Virus record (IMG/VR): IMGVR_UViG_3300027170_000007 | Span: 1-20,332 of that record | Direction: 5' to 3' (one strand) | Source of the DNA: a virus | DNA length: 20,332 nucleotides | Shown here: positions 5,667 through 14,392 of the stretch, piece by piece | Numbering within the stretch: the first letter of the stretch is position 1 | Layout: every line of letters begins with the position of its first letter | Program-made: the position numbers and the translations under genes | The notes under the pieces: model-generated | Seen by the model: only the letters and a program-made list of their open reading frames with translations | Databases searched by the model: none | What the model was told of the DNA's origin: nothing

Positions 5667-7238
5667 TTAGATTGTAGCCCTTCTTCTAATATTGGCTAAT
5701 TGGTTTTGACTATTTGTCATTTCATCTGTAACTACATAAGCTTTAGTTGGTTCAGGTTCTACTCCTCCTGATATATCAAAAGCTCCTGACATCATTTGTG
5801 GTGCAGGTGGTGCAGGTGCTGACATTCCTCCTCCTCCTCCTCCTCCTCCTCCTCCTCCTACATCTGTTTGCATAATTGTATTTACATTTGCTAGACCTGT
5901 AGCAATTACTGCTGCTGCTGCTATAAAGTTTAATGGTGGAGGTGCTGATGACATTGCTTTATTTGCTCCAACAAAAGTGTCAATAACAGCTGAAGCTATA
6001 GCTAACTCTTTATTCTCACCTGCCAACCCTATTAACGCAGAAGCAAGATTTCCATACGCTTCTATTTGGTCATCTACAGTAGCTTTAACAACTAAAGCCT
6101 TTTGCTTTTCATATTGCTTAGTAATAGCTGTAGTGTCCATTCCTGACTTCCTAGCCATCTCTTTCTTTAACTCATAAGCAGTTTTAAGTTCTTCTAATTC
6201 CCTTTGTAGACCTGAAAGTCCTTCTGCTCTTACTTCATTTTGAGTTTCTAAAAGTTCTTTTTCTAAAGCTACTGCATTAGTCTTTTGTTCTGATAACTGC
6301 CCTGTAATAGTTTCTTCAAGTTCAAGCATTCTTATTTTTTCTTCTTGTAATGCTATATAGTTTTCTTCACTTGCGTTTATATTATACTGTTGCTGTGCTG
6401 CTTCTATACCTATTTGAACTTGCTCTCTTTGAAGTTCTTGCTGTTCTGCAAGTATTTCATTTAACTTATTATTAGCTTCTATTCTTTCTGCAAAAGTCTT
6501 AGTTTCATCATCTCTTATTTGTCTTTGTATCTCAGCATCTTTTAAGTACTGAGCGTTTAACTTAGCAAACTCTACTGCTGCTCTGTTTGCTGCTTTCTGA
6601 GTTTCTGTTATTGCTGCTGCATTGTCTAAGACTTTTTTAGAATAATCAACAATTGCGTCAGCTGCATCAGTAACTATATCAACTGTTTTATCAAATGAAT
6701 TATCTATTCCTGTTGCTACATCTACCATTTCCTTACCTGCTAGTTTTGCAAATTCTGCTGCTTCTCCGAAATTTCCTTTAAATAAAGATGTTAAAGCACT
6801 TCCTACATAACCGAAAGTATCTAAAAGACTATTAAACCTTTCTATAAGGTTATTCTGTATCATATCACCAAAAGCCTTTAAAGACTCTTGTGGGTTTTCA
6901 AATATATCTTTAAAGAAACCTGTAAAAGCTCCAATATTATCATTTAGAAAATTAAACAAGTCGTTAAAAGCAATATTTAAAGCCGTCATTCCTGTTTCAA
7001 AAGCGTCTAAAACTTTTTGGTTGTTTCTAAAGACATCCATTAGTTTTACTAATAAAGCAACAACAAGACCTATCCCTGCTGCTTTTAATGCTGAACCTAC
7101 ACCTTTAATAGCTGTTCCAATTCCTTTAAAACCTTTCTGACCTTTTTTAGCAGCTCCTTCAAGTTTTTCAGTTTGTTCTACTACTTTACCAATATCTGAC
7201 TTTACATTTAATACAATTTCTTCTTCTCCTTGTGCCAT
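5667..7238 (-). CDS. Tail tape measure protein (523 aa)
   Basis: This protein would set tail length and be ejected with the DNA. Visible features: an N-terminal charged segment; a Gly/Ala/Lys-rich amphipathic and hydrophobic stretch (GTAIKGVGSALKAAGIGLVV, 41-60, then ALLVKLMDVF to 70); long helical, Gln/Glu/Ala-rich coiled coil (about 170-390); a second hydrophobic stretch (about 437-456, with NFIAAAAVIATGLANVNTI); an eleven-glycine run at 461-471; and a Pro-rich linker with a C-terminal TKAYVVTDEMTNSQNQL. These are the hallmarks of Bacteroidota phage tape measures. At about 1.5 angstrom per residue the length would suggest a tail somewhat under 80 nm. It is separated from the tail assembly chaperone gene by several genes, whereas in most siphoviruses the two are adjacent. 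It starts 10 bases after the fibre-like gene. Confidence 0.8.
   Translation of the reverse strand: MAQGEEEIVLNVKSDIGKVVEQTEKLEGAAKKGQKGFKGIGTAIKGVGSALKAAGIGLVVALLVKLMDVFRNNQKVLDAFETGMTALNIAFNDLFNFLNDNIGAFTGFFKDIFENPQESLKAFGDMIQNNLIERFNSLLDTFGYVGSALTSLFKGNFGEAAEFAKLAGKEMVDVATGIDNSFDKTVDIVTDAADAIVDYSKKVLDNAAAITETQKAANRAAVEFAKLNAQYLKDAEIQRQIRDDETKTFAERIEANNKLNEILAEQQELQREQVQIGIEAAQQQYNINASEENYIALQEEKIRMLELEETITGQLSEQKTNAVALEKELLETQNEVRAEGLSGLQRELEELKTAYELKKEMARKSGMDTTAITKQYEKQKALVVKATVDDQIEAYGNLASALIGLAGENKELAIASAVIDTFVGANKAMSSAPPPLNFIAAAAVIATGLANVNTIMQTDVGGGGGGGGGGGMSAPAPPAPQMMSGAFDISGGVEPEPTKAYVVTDEMTNSQNQLANIRRRATI
5826..5858 (-). repeat. (GGA)11 trinucleotide repeat in the tape measure gene
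   Basis: Eleven perfect GGA codons in a row (TCC on the plus strand) encode Gly461-471. All eleven use the same codon, so this is a true DNA microsatellite and not merely a glycine-rich linker. Changes in unit number would keep the frame and alter the length of the linker before the C-terminal domain. Confidence 0.95.
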
Positions 7239-7248
7239 AATTTTATTT

Positions 7249-8100
7249 TTAAAGTGCTACTCCTGTTTTAATTTGTGTAAATCTTATATTACTAGCCCAT
7301 TCTATTGTTACATCTGTTGCTCCTCTAACATCTATAATAAAGTTAGTTCCATCAACTGTTGCTGTAGGTCGCCAAGCACTTGCTGTACCTGAACTTTTAA
7401 TAGCGTCTCTTTCTCTTTCTATACTTAGCGTTCCTGATTTATTTATTACTACTCCTCTTTCAACCCAACTTGCAAAATCACCTGCTGATCCTGTACCTGA
7501 ACCACCAACTCTTACAGCTAATACATCAGCGTGGAAATACATAGCAGTATTATCAGGAATAGTAAAGTAATTACCTGATATATTATTTAAGTAACTATCT
7601 ACTGTACCCCCTGCTGTTGTTTGTGTTCCATACATTAAATGAATAGATTGCCTTTCAGATAAATTATCTGTTGGAGCATTACCCCCTAACACTATTGAGT
7701 TATTAGCTGTAGCTTCTCCTAAAGTGCCATAAACAAAAGCATTGTTTACACTATTAGCAATCTCATTTTGATTTCCTACTATAATGTTGTTTCTTGATAA
7801 ACCTCTTACTGTATTGTTTTCTCCTATTACTGTACTATTGTCTGTTCCTAATTCAAATGTGTTTCCATTTCCCTTTGCAGTATTACTTACATTAGCACTA
7901 TCTAATCCCATTGTAAAAGACTGTGCCCTACAAACTCCTTCAGCTCTATCGTAAGTATATCCGTAACCTTCACATTGTAGTTGATTAGGTGTTATATTTT
8001 CATTAGTACCATCAGTAAATGTTACAATCCCTGTAGCATCTATTTCATAAGGAGCTAAGTCAAAGCCATTTCTAAAAGGTATTGTTGTAAGTCTAGGCAT
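7249..8100 (-). CDS. Tail fibre-like protein with YadA-head-like repeats (283 aa)
   Basis: Residues about 60-150 contain irregular short repeats rich in Asn, Gly and Ser, such as NTVRGLSRNNIIVGNQNEI, then SVNNAFVYGTLGEATANNS, then IVLGGNAP. They resemble the head repeats of YadA-type trimeric adhesins and the left-handed beta-rolls of phage fibres. The C-terminal 100 residues are beta-type, with SGNYFTIPDNTAMYFHADVL and TNFIIDVRGATDVTIEW. Two cysteines (C43, C57) lie in the N-terminal domain. The gene overlaps the hub-like gene by one base (TAATG) and precedes the tape measure gene, so it is inside the tail module. I infer a trimeric fibre or appendage, perhaps involved in host recognition. 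No catalytic motif is visible. Confidence 0.6.
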   Translation of the reverse strand: MPRLTTIPFRNGFDLAPYEIDATGIVTFTDGTNENITPNQLQCEGYGYTYDRAEGVCRAQSFTMGLDSANVSNTAKGNGNTFELGTDNSTVIGENNTVRGLSRNNIIVGNQNEIANSVNNAFVYGTLGEATANNSIVLGGNAPTDNLSERQSIHLMYGTQTTAGGTVDSYLNNISGNYFTIPDNTAMYFHADVLAVRVGGSGTGSAGDFASWVERGVVINKSGTLSIERERDAIKSSGTASAWRPTATVDGTNFIIDVRGATDVTIEWASNIRFTQIKTGVAL

Positions 8101-11100
8101 TATGGTATAAGTATAAATTCAACTATTGCTAAGTCGTTAGGTTTGTATTCTATTTTATTCACTCTAAATTCTCTGTTCTTTATCATTACCGTATCAAAGA
8201 AATTGAATGTGTTGATGTCAGCAGGACTTAGATTTACTTTTAAAGTCATTATTCTAGTATCAGGATTGTATAGCTCATAATAATAAGGCGACCAATATGT
8301 ATTAAAAAGGTTATTCATAGCTGTATTCCCAAGTCCCGGCATATATTGACATTCTCCAAAATTAAAATCTACTGTTGAAGATGAAACACTTGGCACTTCT
8401 GATAAGTGGGTAAATTGTAAATATTCATCTTTTATTCCATTACCCACTCCATTTTGTGCAGGAATATAATAAGTACAACTTGAAAGCGTTTTTATTCCGT
8501 TATCATACATTATTCTAGGTGCGTTTTCAAAACCTTCACTAGTTTGGTCATCAGCATTATAAGAATAGATAGCAGGAGTAATTAAATCAGGGAATTGCGA
8601 CATTAAAGGTTTAGGTACTGTAGCTGCAAAAGGTTCTGCAACTATTTCATCTTTTCCTGTTAATATTGTAAAAGTTGAAGCATCAAACTCTTTACTTCCG
8701 TATAAATGACCACTTACTGAAGTTTTATATTGATTAAAAGCATAATCATCATCATCTTCTACAAACTTAAAAATTGTTTCTTTATTTAAGTCTGTCAGGG
8801 GTTTAAGTTTTATTTCTGTAACGTCTATCTTGTCCGTCCAATCGTGTGCGATACCTCTTGAAGCTAAACTTAAATCTGAAGTTGTGCCACTTGCTGTATT
8901 ATTAATAAAAACATCTGCATAAGGTTCAAATAAAATATTATTAGGGTTATCTTTATCAGGAATTGAAACTAGGTTAAACATTGTTATAATTCCTTTTAGG
9001 AAATCCCATTGCGTTAATTCTCCTCGTAAACTTTGTAAAATAGCGTTTTTAATAGCCCCCTGCATATTTATAGACATATTAATCATTACAGGAAAAGGAG
9101 CTCCTACTCCATTACCTGCCCAAGGATAGTTATTTATTTTAGCTGAACCTGCAATATTACTTCTCCATTGTAATTCTAATTTATCTCCTGCGTTCATTGT
9201 TTGATTAAGAGTTCCACTATGATAACCATTTCTACCAAGATTTTGATTATCTCCGTTAATTAAAATATCAGGGGAAAAATAATAACCACTACCTTGGTTA
9301 GTAATTGTAACTGAAGTAATAGGTCCGGGAAAAGTTCCGTTTGCTATACACGTAAACCCTGTACCATTTCCATTAAGTGTAATAGTAGGAGCTGTATTAT
9401 AATAACCACCATAACTTACACCCATACCAAAAACATTCCCGTGGGGGTAACCAACAATAGCTGTAGTCAATACAGCAGTACCAAATGCATCTTGTGATTG
9501 GTAAGCTAGTGGCACAGGAGTTCCACCTGAAGGTGTGTATAACCATCTAAATTCTAATATATTATCAACTGAAGAAAATGTATTAACCCATCCATAAAAT
9601 TCATAGTTGGCATTTGATTGCCCTGCAGGGCTAGTAAATACATAAGTACCATCATTATAGCCAAAATCTGCGGAAAATGAGTTAGTAGTTAAGGGTACAT
9701 TTGTGTAAGTTGTAGTAACCAAAGTATCAGGTCCTGAAGTCTCAAACAGACCTGAAGCTGAAGTATTAATAGAATTAGGGTTTTCATCTCCACCCCAATT
9801 GAAATCCATATAAAGCTTGTCAAAATCAAAACTACCACCTGTAGCAATAGATGTATTAAAAAAATCACTTTCATAAGTAAAAGGGCTTTCATCAAATATT
9901 CTGTCAATTAAATACTTAATATTTATAAAAGGTCTAAAGGAGCTTTCCAAATTAGGCAATATAGGAAATCCTGTGGAAGCGTCTGCTGTGTAATTATGCG
10001 ACCAATCTACAAAAGGGAATTTTATAGTGTTATTATCATCTCTGAACCCTGAAGCATTAGCGTTAAGAAATGTAGGTCCTGTTCCTCCATTATTCCAACT
10101 CCTTGTTATATTTGTTTTAGTGTAGTCCATTTCTAATTCAACAAAAGAAACGTCTGCTAAAGTCTTAGTATCAAGAACATCTTTTAATGCTACTACCTCA
10201 GAATAAAGATTTACATTGTAGCTTATTTCGCCTTCTTTGTCTGATATATCTATAAGTCTAAGATAACCTTCAAATAATAAAAAACCATCTTGCTTTAAAA
10301 CGCATTGTGTCTTTACGTAAGGATTAAAATTAAGACCTGTATCTGTTCTTGTTATTTCAAATATATTATCAAATATTAGATTGTTTCTTTTTGTAGCAGG
10401 TAAATTAAAAGCTTTTGAGTATGACTGTACTTTCTCAGCTACATTTTTAAAGTCATCAACACTTAATGTTAAAGGTATATCTTCATCTTCATATAAATCG
10501 CAAATTACTTGCCCGTCTTCTAAGTCTGTGTAAATTAGTGTTGGTGTTACCCCTTGTTCTGAAACACTTATTTTACTTATACTGATAGTGTCATTAACAT
10601 AGTTGAGATAACTTATAATGATTGTATCATTTGTAGTTGCAGCTGTCCAAGTAAAAATAATCTGAGGATCTGATGCTGAGTGCCACGGTTGTGAAATCAG
10701 ACTAGTGCCATTAAAAGCACCTGTAAATACGTTCCCTGCTGCTGATGTTTGGTCTAAATCTATCACCATTTCATAAGTCGTTCCTACAACTAAGTTAGAA
10801 AGCCTTTGATACACTCCACTTAATGAACCTCCAATTGCGGACTCTAATACCAAATTTCCTGAAGTTTCTATAGGTAAGTCAGGAGTTCCTGCTGATGTAC
10901 TTCTAAAACGATACCAAGTATTAAAATACGAAGGGGGTGCGTTAGTCAAAGTATCTATTATAACACCCCCTGAAGCACTATCGTAACTACTTGAAGTGTT
11001 TATTTGAGTAAAGTTAAAACCATCTACAACAAACTCATTTGCAAATGAAGCTATTGAATTGTATTGACCATTATAGCTTTGTGGGTATAATATTAATTGT

Positions 11101-11108
11101 ACACTCAT
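8100..11108 (-). CDS. Large tail / baseplate hub-like protein (1002 aa)
   Basis: The largest gene in the window. Residues about 1-190 look like a carbohydrate-binding-type beta sandwich (WYRFRSTSAG; GTTYEMVIDLD; DTIIISYLN). Then comes a segment (about 200-300) with DLYEDEDIPLTLSVDDFKN and YSKAFNLPATKRNN. I know this from conserved large tail proteins of Bacteroidota phages. Residues about 555-620 carry an inserted repeat of the type found in secreted and tail proteins (GVSYGGYYNTAPTITLNGNG and NQGSGYYFSPDILING). The C-terminal third (about 680-1002) is again of the conserved tail type and ends in FRVNKIEYKPNDLAIVEF. A baseplate or hub role is inferred from size and position between the 470-aa protein and the fibre. 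It overlaps both neighbours by one base (TAATG), so translation is probably coupled. Confidence 0.6.
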   Translation of the reverse strand: MSVQLILYPQSYNGQYNSIASFANEFVVDGFNFTQINTSSSYDSASGGVIIDTLTNAPPSYFNTWYRFRSTSAGTPDLPIETSGNLVLESAIGGSLSGVYQRLSNLVVGTTYEMVIDLDQTSAAGNVFTGAFNGTSLISQPWHSASDPQIIFTWTAATTNDTIIISYLNYVNDTISISKISVSEQGVTPTLIYTDLEDGQVICDLYEDEDIPLTLSVDDFKNVAEKVQSYSKAFNLPATKRNNLIFDNIFEITRTDTGLNFNPYVKTQCVLKQDGFLLFEGYLRLIDISDKEGEISYNVNLYSEVVALKDVLDTKTLADVSFVELEMDYTKTNITRSWNNGGTGPTFLNANASGFRDDNNTIKFPFVDWSHNYTADASTGFPILPNLESSFRPFINIKYLIDRIFDESPFTYESDFFNTSIATGGSFDFDKLYMDFNWGGDENPNSINTSASGLFETSGPDTLVTTTYTNVPLTTNSFSADFGYNDGTYVFTSPAGQSNANYEFYGWVNTFSSVDNILEFRWLYTPSGGTPVPLAYQSQDAFGTAVLTTAIVGYPHGNVFGMGVSYGGYYNTAPTITLNGNGTGFTCIANGTFPGPITSVTITNQGSGYYFSPDILINGDNQNLGRNGYHSGTLNQTMNAGDKLELQWRSNIAGSAKINNYPWAGNGVGAPFPVMINMSINMQGAIKNAILQSLRGELTQWDFLKGIITMFNLVSIPDKDNPNNILFEPYADVFINNTASGTTSDLSLASRGIAHDWTDKIDVTEIKLKPLTDLNKETIFKFVEDDDDYAFNQYKTSVSGHLYGSKEFDASTFTILTGKDEIVAEPFAATVPKPLMSQFPDLITPAIYSYNADDQTSEGFENAPRIMYDNGIKTLSSCTYYIPAQNGVGNGIKDEYLQFTHLSEVPSVSSSTVDFNFGECQYMPGLGNTAMNNLFNTYWSPYYYELYNPDTRIMTLKVNLSPADINTFNFFDTVMIKNREFRVNKIEYKPNDLAIVEFILIP

Positions 11109-12520
11109 TATACTGATTGTGTTCTTAGTGTTTTACTCTTTTCTACTTCAAATGAATACTGAATTAACTTGTCATTAGCTACTGTCTTTCTTGTAAAACT
11201 TGAAGTCGTAAGTCTTGCAGGTGTTACGTAAGTATTTAATAAAGCGTTTGGATTGTCCGTTTGGAAGCCATCTAAGATATAAACTTCAGGACTGTTTATT
11301 AATTCTTCAAACATTGTATTATAATCTGCACTTACAAAGTCAGTGTTCATTTTAATTTTCTCAGTAGCATTAACTCTGAAAGATTTTTTACCTCCTTTAT
11401 AGCCATCAGATCTGTAAGTGCTTCCATTCCAAGTTCCTGCTAATTGATTGTATGTAGAACCTTTTGTTGATATGCTTCTTGTAGATTTCTTATTGAATGT
11501 AAAGTAATCCCAAGCACCATATTGATTTAACCAACAAAGTCTGATAGGTTCAAATCCTTTACTATCAGGACAATTTATATCAATTGTGTAAGTCTTTGTC
11601 ATTTGACTACCACTATTTGAAGCATAAAGGTGAATTTTACCACCCTGTATAGTTCCTGCTGAAATTAAATTTTGAAAAGTTGTACTCCAATTTTGTAAAT
11701 TAGCAGGGAAACAACCAACAAACAATATTTGCTTATTAGCTTTACCGTCATAAGTATTATAAGCACCATTAGAGGAAGTTAAATCTATACTATCACCACC
11801 TATAATACTACCAATACTATTTTTAAAAATGAATATTACACTAGTTATTTCATCAAGTACATCTTGTATTTGAGGTTGTATAAAAGCCATTGTTCCATAA
11901 TCTTCTAAGTTAGCTGATTGGACAAAAGGAGCATTTGTTAAAAATCTTTGAGTTGCAACATCTAGCAAAAAATCATCTCTCCAATCCCACCCAAAGTTCT
12001 GATTTGCACCTCCACCATATTCTAATGCATCTGTTTCTTTTAAGTACCCATTAAACAACAGGAAATCGTCTGTATTTACTGAATTACCTGAAGCGTTACT
12101 AACAACATTAGGGTAGTCAGTATCTGCTCCTAAGTATTCAATCTGAAATCGTATTGCTAGATACCTAACAGTATTAAAATTCCTAGAGTAGTTATCAATC
12201 AAATGAATAGGAAATGGCACATCACTAGCAAGTTCGTCTTTATATTTAGCAGTATCAAAAGCCATATTATCTGCTTTAACATAATTTTCTACAACATTAC
12301 TGAAGTCAAACATTCCAACCCCTTTATTATTAGGTGTAGTCTTAAATGTTGCTACCAAATCACTTGCTGTAGGTGGTTGTCCTGAGCTTATACGAACCTG
12401 TGCTACAAACTTTACTTTTAATTGAGTTGCTACTATAGTTGCATTTGAAACTGCAAATATTATATCTTGACCTACAGGAAGTACATTATATTTGGGTTTT
12501 TGTTCTATTATATTTGGCAT
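11108..12520 (-). CDS. Tail / baseplate structural protein (470 aa)
   Basis: A soluble, beta-rich protein without signal peptide or membrane segment. It opens with QKPKYNVLPVGQDIIFAVSN and later contains the conserved-looking FEPIRLCWLNQYGAWDYFTF (about residues 327-346). A further stretch, KTYTIDINCPDSKGF, lies just before it. The phrase LCWLNQYGAWDYFTF occurs in tail proteins of flavobacterial phages and prophages that are usually annotated only as structural. It lies directly before the 1002-aa hub-like gene with a one-base overlap and 11 bases after the gp10-like gene. It is therefore likely to be a distal tail or baseplate component that works with the hub protein. I do not know its precise role. 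Confidence 0.6.
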   Translation of the reverse strand: MPNIIEQKPKYNVLPVGQDIIFAVSNATIVATQLKVKFVAQVRISSGQPPTASDLVATFKTTPNNKGVGMFDFSNVVENYVKADNMAFDTAKYKDELASDVPFPIHLIDNYSRNFNTVRYLAIRFQIEYLGADTDYPNVVSNASGNSVNTDDFLLFNGYLKETDALEYGGGANQNFGWDWRDDFLLDVATQRFLTNAPFVQSANLEDYGTMAFIQPQIQDVLDEITSVIFIFKNSIGSIIGGDSIDLTSSNGAYNTYDGKANKQILFVGCFPANLQNWSTTFQNLISAGTIQGGKIHLYASNSGSQMTKTYTIDINCPDSKGFEPIRLCWLNQYGAWDYFTFNKKSTRSISTKGSTYNQLAGTWNGSTYRSDGYKGGKKSFRVNATEKIKMNTDFVSADYNTMFEELINSPEVYILDGFQTDNPNALLNTYVTPARLTTSSFTRKTVANDKLIQYSFEVEKSKTLRTQSV

Positions 12521-12531
12521 AATTTATTTTT

Positions 12532-13074
12532 CTAGCTAATTATTTTTTGGTCTTTCAAACTATCTATTATATCTTCTTTAATTCCTTCTAGGAACTTACC
12601 TCTAAATTGTTGCATTCCTAACATTAAAGGTCTTTGGAAGAAACTTATTCCTTGTATTCCTTTCTTACCAATACTTCTAGCAATTAAAAACTTTATGCTT
12701 TTTCTTGACATAAACTTTCCCTTTTCATCTCTTGGAGCTATTCCTTTTTTTACTACCCATTTATCAAGTGCCTTAGTAGGTGGCTGTGAATGTCCTTTAG
12801 CTTTTGTATAACGAAAAGGACTTACAAGAGTCTTGCCCTTATAATCTGTATACTTTCTTTCTTTTTCTGTTCCTGAAACGCCCTTATCTACAAACTTACC
12901 ATAAGAGTCCATCTTGAATTTTATAGTTACTAAACCCTTTTGAGCTGTAGCAAAAAAACTAATAGACTTTTCTAATGCTCCGCCCTTATCAGCTGAAGCT
13001 AAGTTTTCTTTTGCTTGATTTACTACTTGCCTTCCAAAGCTATCAAGATATCTTTTAAGAGCGTCTAATTTCAT
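12532..13074 (-). CDS. HK97 gp10-like tail-completion protein (180 aa)
   Basis: The pattern is that of the HK97 gp10-like family. It has an N-terminal helix with RYLDSFGRQVVNQAKENLAS (8-27), a short strand, then YGKFVDKGVSG (about 58-68), where the G-x-FVDKGV motif is typical. A basic loop with SPFRYTKAKGHSQPP and a C-terminal helix with GISFFQRPLMLGMQQFRG complete it. Such proteins act at the head-tail joint or as tail-completion factors. The product is very basic. It overlaps the 149-aa gene by one base and lies in the row that follows the tail assembly chaperone. The usual family length is about 110-180 aa, so this is a full-length member. Confidence 0.65.
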   Translation of the reverse strand: MKLDALKRYLDSFGRQVVNQAKENLASADKGGALEKSISFFATAQKGLVTIKFKMDSYGKFVDKGVSGTEKERKYTDYKGKTLVSPFRYTKAKGHSQPPTKALDKWVVKKGIAPRDEKGKFMSRKSIKFLIARSIGKKGIQGISFFQRPLMLGMQQFRGKFLEGIKEDIIDSLKDQKIIS

Positions 13075-13523
13075 TATACTAACCCTGCAAAGACTTCTAC
13101 TTGAACATCAGTTGATGCTGAAGGTCTAACCTCTACAGTAACTAAATCCTCTAATGTAGGAAAGTTAGGAGTAGTGTCTGCTTCAGCAATCATTACTTCT
13201 TCTGCTTGAAATAATAGATGAGAACCTCCTGCTCTTACAGTTACTTGATAGTTTGTAGCTGCTGTTACAAAAGCTACTTTCATATCTTGGTCTGCACTCA
13301 AGTTAGTTATTCTCAAGTACTTACAGTTCTCTACATCTAAAGCACCATCAGCTCCATAAGGAGTTGAATTAAATACTGCTACTGTTGTAGTCTGTGAATG
13401 AGTACAAGTTAGTATTCTTTCAAATACATCTACTATACCTGTAGTTGTAATTGTGTTTGTTGTTCCTCTTACTGAGCCATTTAAGGTAACTCCTTCTGAG
13501 ATCGTTGTGATTAAGTTTGCCAT
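13074..13523 (-). CDS. Small beta-rich structural protein (149 aa)
   Basis: No family is recognised. The product is short, acidic and beta-type, with a Thr/Gly-rich N-terminus (TISEGVTLNGSVRGTTNTIT), a middle with YLRITNLSADQDMKVAFVT, and a C-terminus with LVTVEVRPSASTDVQVEVF that reads like a pair of outer strands of a sandwich. No signal peptide or membrane helix is visible. It lies between the terminator-like 181-aa protein and the gp10-like gene, overlapping the latter by one base, so a minor tail or neck component is most likely. The start at 13523 is preceded by an A/T-rich, Shine-Dalgarno-free leader. Confidence 0.55.
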   Translation of the reverse strand: MANLITTISEGVTLNGSVRGTTNTITTTGIVDVFERILTCTHSQTTTVAVFNSTPYGADGALDVENCKYLRITNLSADQDMKVAFVTAATNYQVTVRAGGSHLLFQAEEVMIAEADTTPNFPTLEDLVTVEVRPSASTDVQVEVFAGLV

Positions 13524-13531
13524 ATTAATTT

Positions 13532-13606
13532 TTATATTTTTATTGTTATTTTAAATTTCTTCCACCCTATGTGAACTATTAGTCTTCCTATCTTAAATTT
13601 TAGCAT
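13532..13606 (-). CDS. Possible very small basic peptide gene (24 aa)
   Basis: The ATG at 13606 shares its A with the TAA of the preceding 181-aa gene (TAATG), the same coupled junction used elsewhere in this tail cluster. The frame stays open for 24 codons and fills most of the 82-base gap. The peptide (MLKFKIGRLIVHIGWKKFKI and four more residues) is basic and amphipathic, with alternating hydrophobic residues. No family is known to me. It may be chance in AT-rich DNA; the coupling and the otherwise tight packing of the region are the only support. Confidence 0.35.
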   Translation of the reverse strand: MLKFKIGRLIVHIGWKKFKITIKI

Positions 13607-14151
13607 TAGTAACCTGCACCTCTAGCATTAACAGGAATATCACAAGTTTGAAAATCGTTCTGAACTAATACGCCTATATTAAATACATATCCACAACACA
13701 AATTGTCAAATCTTTCCTGAAACGGTTCTATTGTAAATTGGTCTTGCGTAAAATAGATAGGTTCGTTTATATCATCAACACCCCCCAAAGACTGCCTTAC
13801 ACTATGTCTAAGCATACCTATTATATCTGTACAAATGTGTAATGTTTGATTGAATACTTCCTGCTCGTTATTTTCAGTATTTACAAGTTTAGTTAAAAGC
13901 TCGTGCTGTCTAGTTTGCCAATCTGACTTTTCAGAAACCATATCCATAATAAACACTTGAAAGTTGTATGTCAATTGACTATCACCTGTAGTTACTGAAG
14001 TGGGGTTTACGTGCATTAAAGGAAACTTCTCCATCTTCTCAAGGTTGAGGTCATATATGTCTCCTACTGAAGTTGTGCTAATTTGGTCGTGATACTCACC
14101 AAGTCTAAGTAAAGTGTTTACTACATTATTATATGTCTTATTATTAACCAT
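13606..14151 (-). CDS. Tail terminator / tail-completion candidate (181 aa)
   Basis: An alpha/beta protein. An N-terminal helix (TYNNVVNTLLRLGEYHDQIS) is followed by strands around FPLMHVNPTS and QLTYNFQVFIMDMVSEKSDW, a long central helix (about 90-118), and terminal strands around YVFNIGVLVQNDF. The order helix, strand with P-L-x-H-V, then strand-D-helix resembles tail terminator proteins of the lambda gpU type that cap the tail tube before joining to the head. Its start overlaps the frameshifted end of the tail assembly chaperone by eight bases, which ties it to tail assembly. The call is structural guesswork from the sequence pattern. A role as another neck protein is possible. Confidence 0.5.
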   Translation of the reverse strand: MVNNKTYNNVVNTLLRLGEYHDQISTTSVGDIYDLNLEKMEKFPLMHVNPTSVTTGDSQLTYNFQVFIMDMVSEKSDWQTRQHELLTKLVNTENNEQEVFNQTLHICTDIIGMLRHSVRQSLGGVDDINEPIYFTQDQFTIEPFQERFDNLCCGYVFNIGVLVQNDFQTCDIPVNARGAGY

Positions 14152-14392
14152 TTCTATTTACTTTGTTTTGTGAGTTTAAGTCTGTTTCATAACTTAACCA
14201 AGTCAAGCATTCTAACAATCCTAAATTCGTTATTCTTTCTAAGTTTACTATTTCAGCATTACACAATCTATAAAAAACCCCAAACCACGACCACTTCTCT
14301 GCAAAGCTTTCTGTTGCTATTGCGTCTTCATTCCCTTCAGCTGCTCCATCAAATATAATGGCAAAATCTCCGATAATTCTTTCCCTAAAACA
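14144..14392 (-). CDS. -1 frame extension of the tail assembly chaperone (GT-like second domain, 82 codons)
   Basis: No ATG-started ORF of useful size covers 14152-14316 on the minus strand, yet the -1 frame relative to the chaperone is open from the T9 run to the TAA at 14146-14144. It encodes a protein-like sequence with FAEKWSWFGVFYRLCNAEIV, then LERITNLGLLECLTWLSYE. The FAEKW.W...IY.L..GDI..(F/L)E.VT.L.L.ECL pattern is the one I know from second-frame tail assembly chaperone parts in Bacteroidota phages. A ribosome that slips -1 at T_TTT_TTT (14398-14392) after Phe175 would make a 257-aa fusion. It ends overlapping the start of the 181-aa gene by eight bases. Confidence 0.75.
   Translation of the reverse strand, partial: CFRERIIGDFAIIFDGAAEGNEDAIATESFAEKWSWFGVFYRLCNAEIVNLERITNLGLLECLTWLSYETDLNSQNKVNRNG

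Noticed and set aside
5977-6177. 66-aa plus-strand frame opposite the tape measure gene as an antisense gene
   Set aside because: Composition follows the opposite strand's helical repeats; no initiation signal or homology pattern is visible.
9689-9907. 72-aa Leu-rich frame on the minus strand within the hub-like gene
   Set aside because: It lies fully inside the 1002-aa gene in another frame. Its odd Leu/Ile-rich composition is what alternative frames of AT-rich genes give.
12503-12516. TTCTATTATATTTG on the plus strand, resembling the late element
   Set aside because: It lies inside the coding start of the 470-aa gene (encoding NIIEQ), in the opposite direction, and lacks the ACAGA half. 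Chance in AT-rich coding DNA is more likely.
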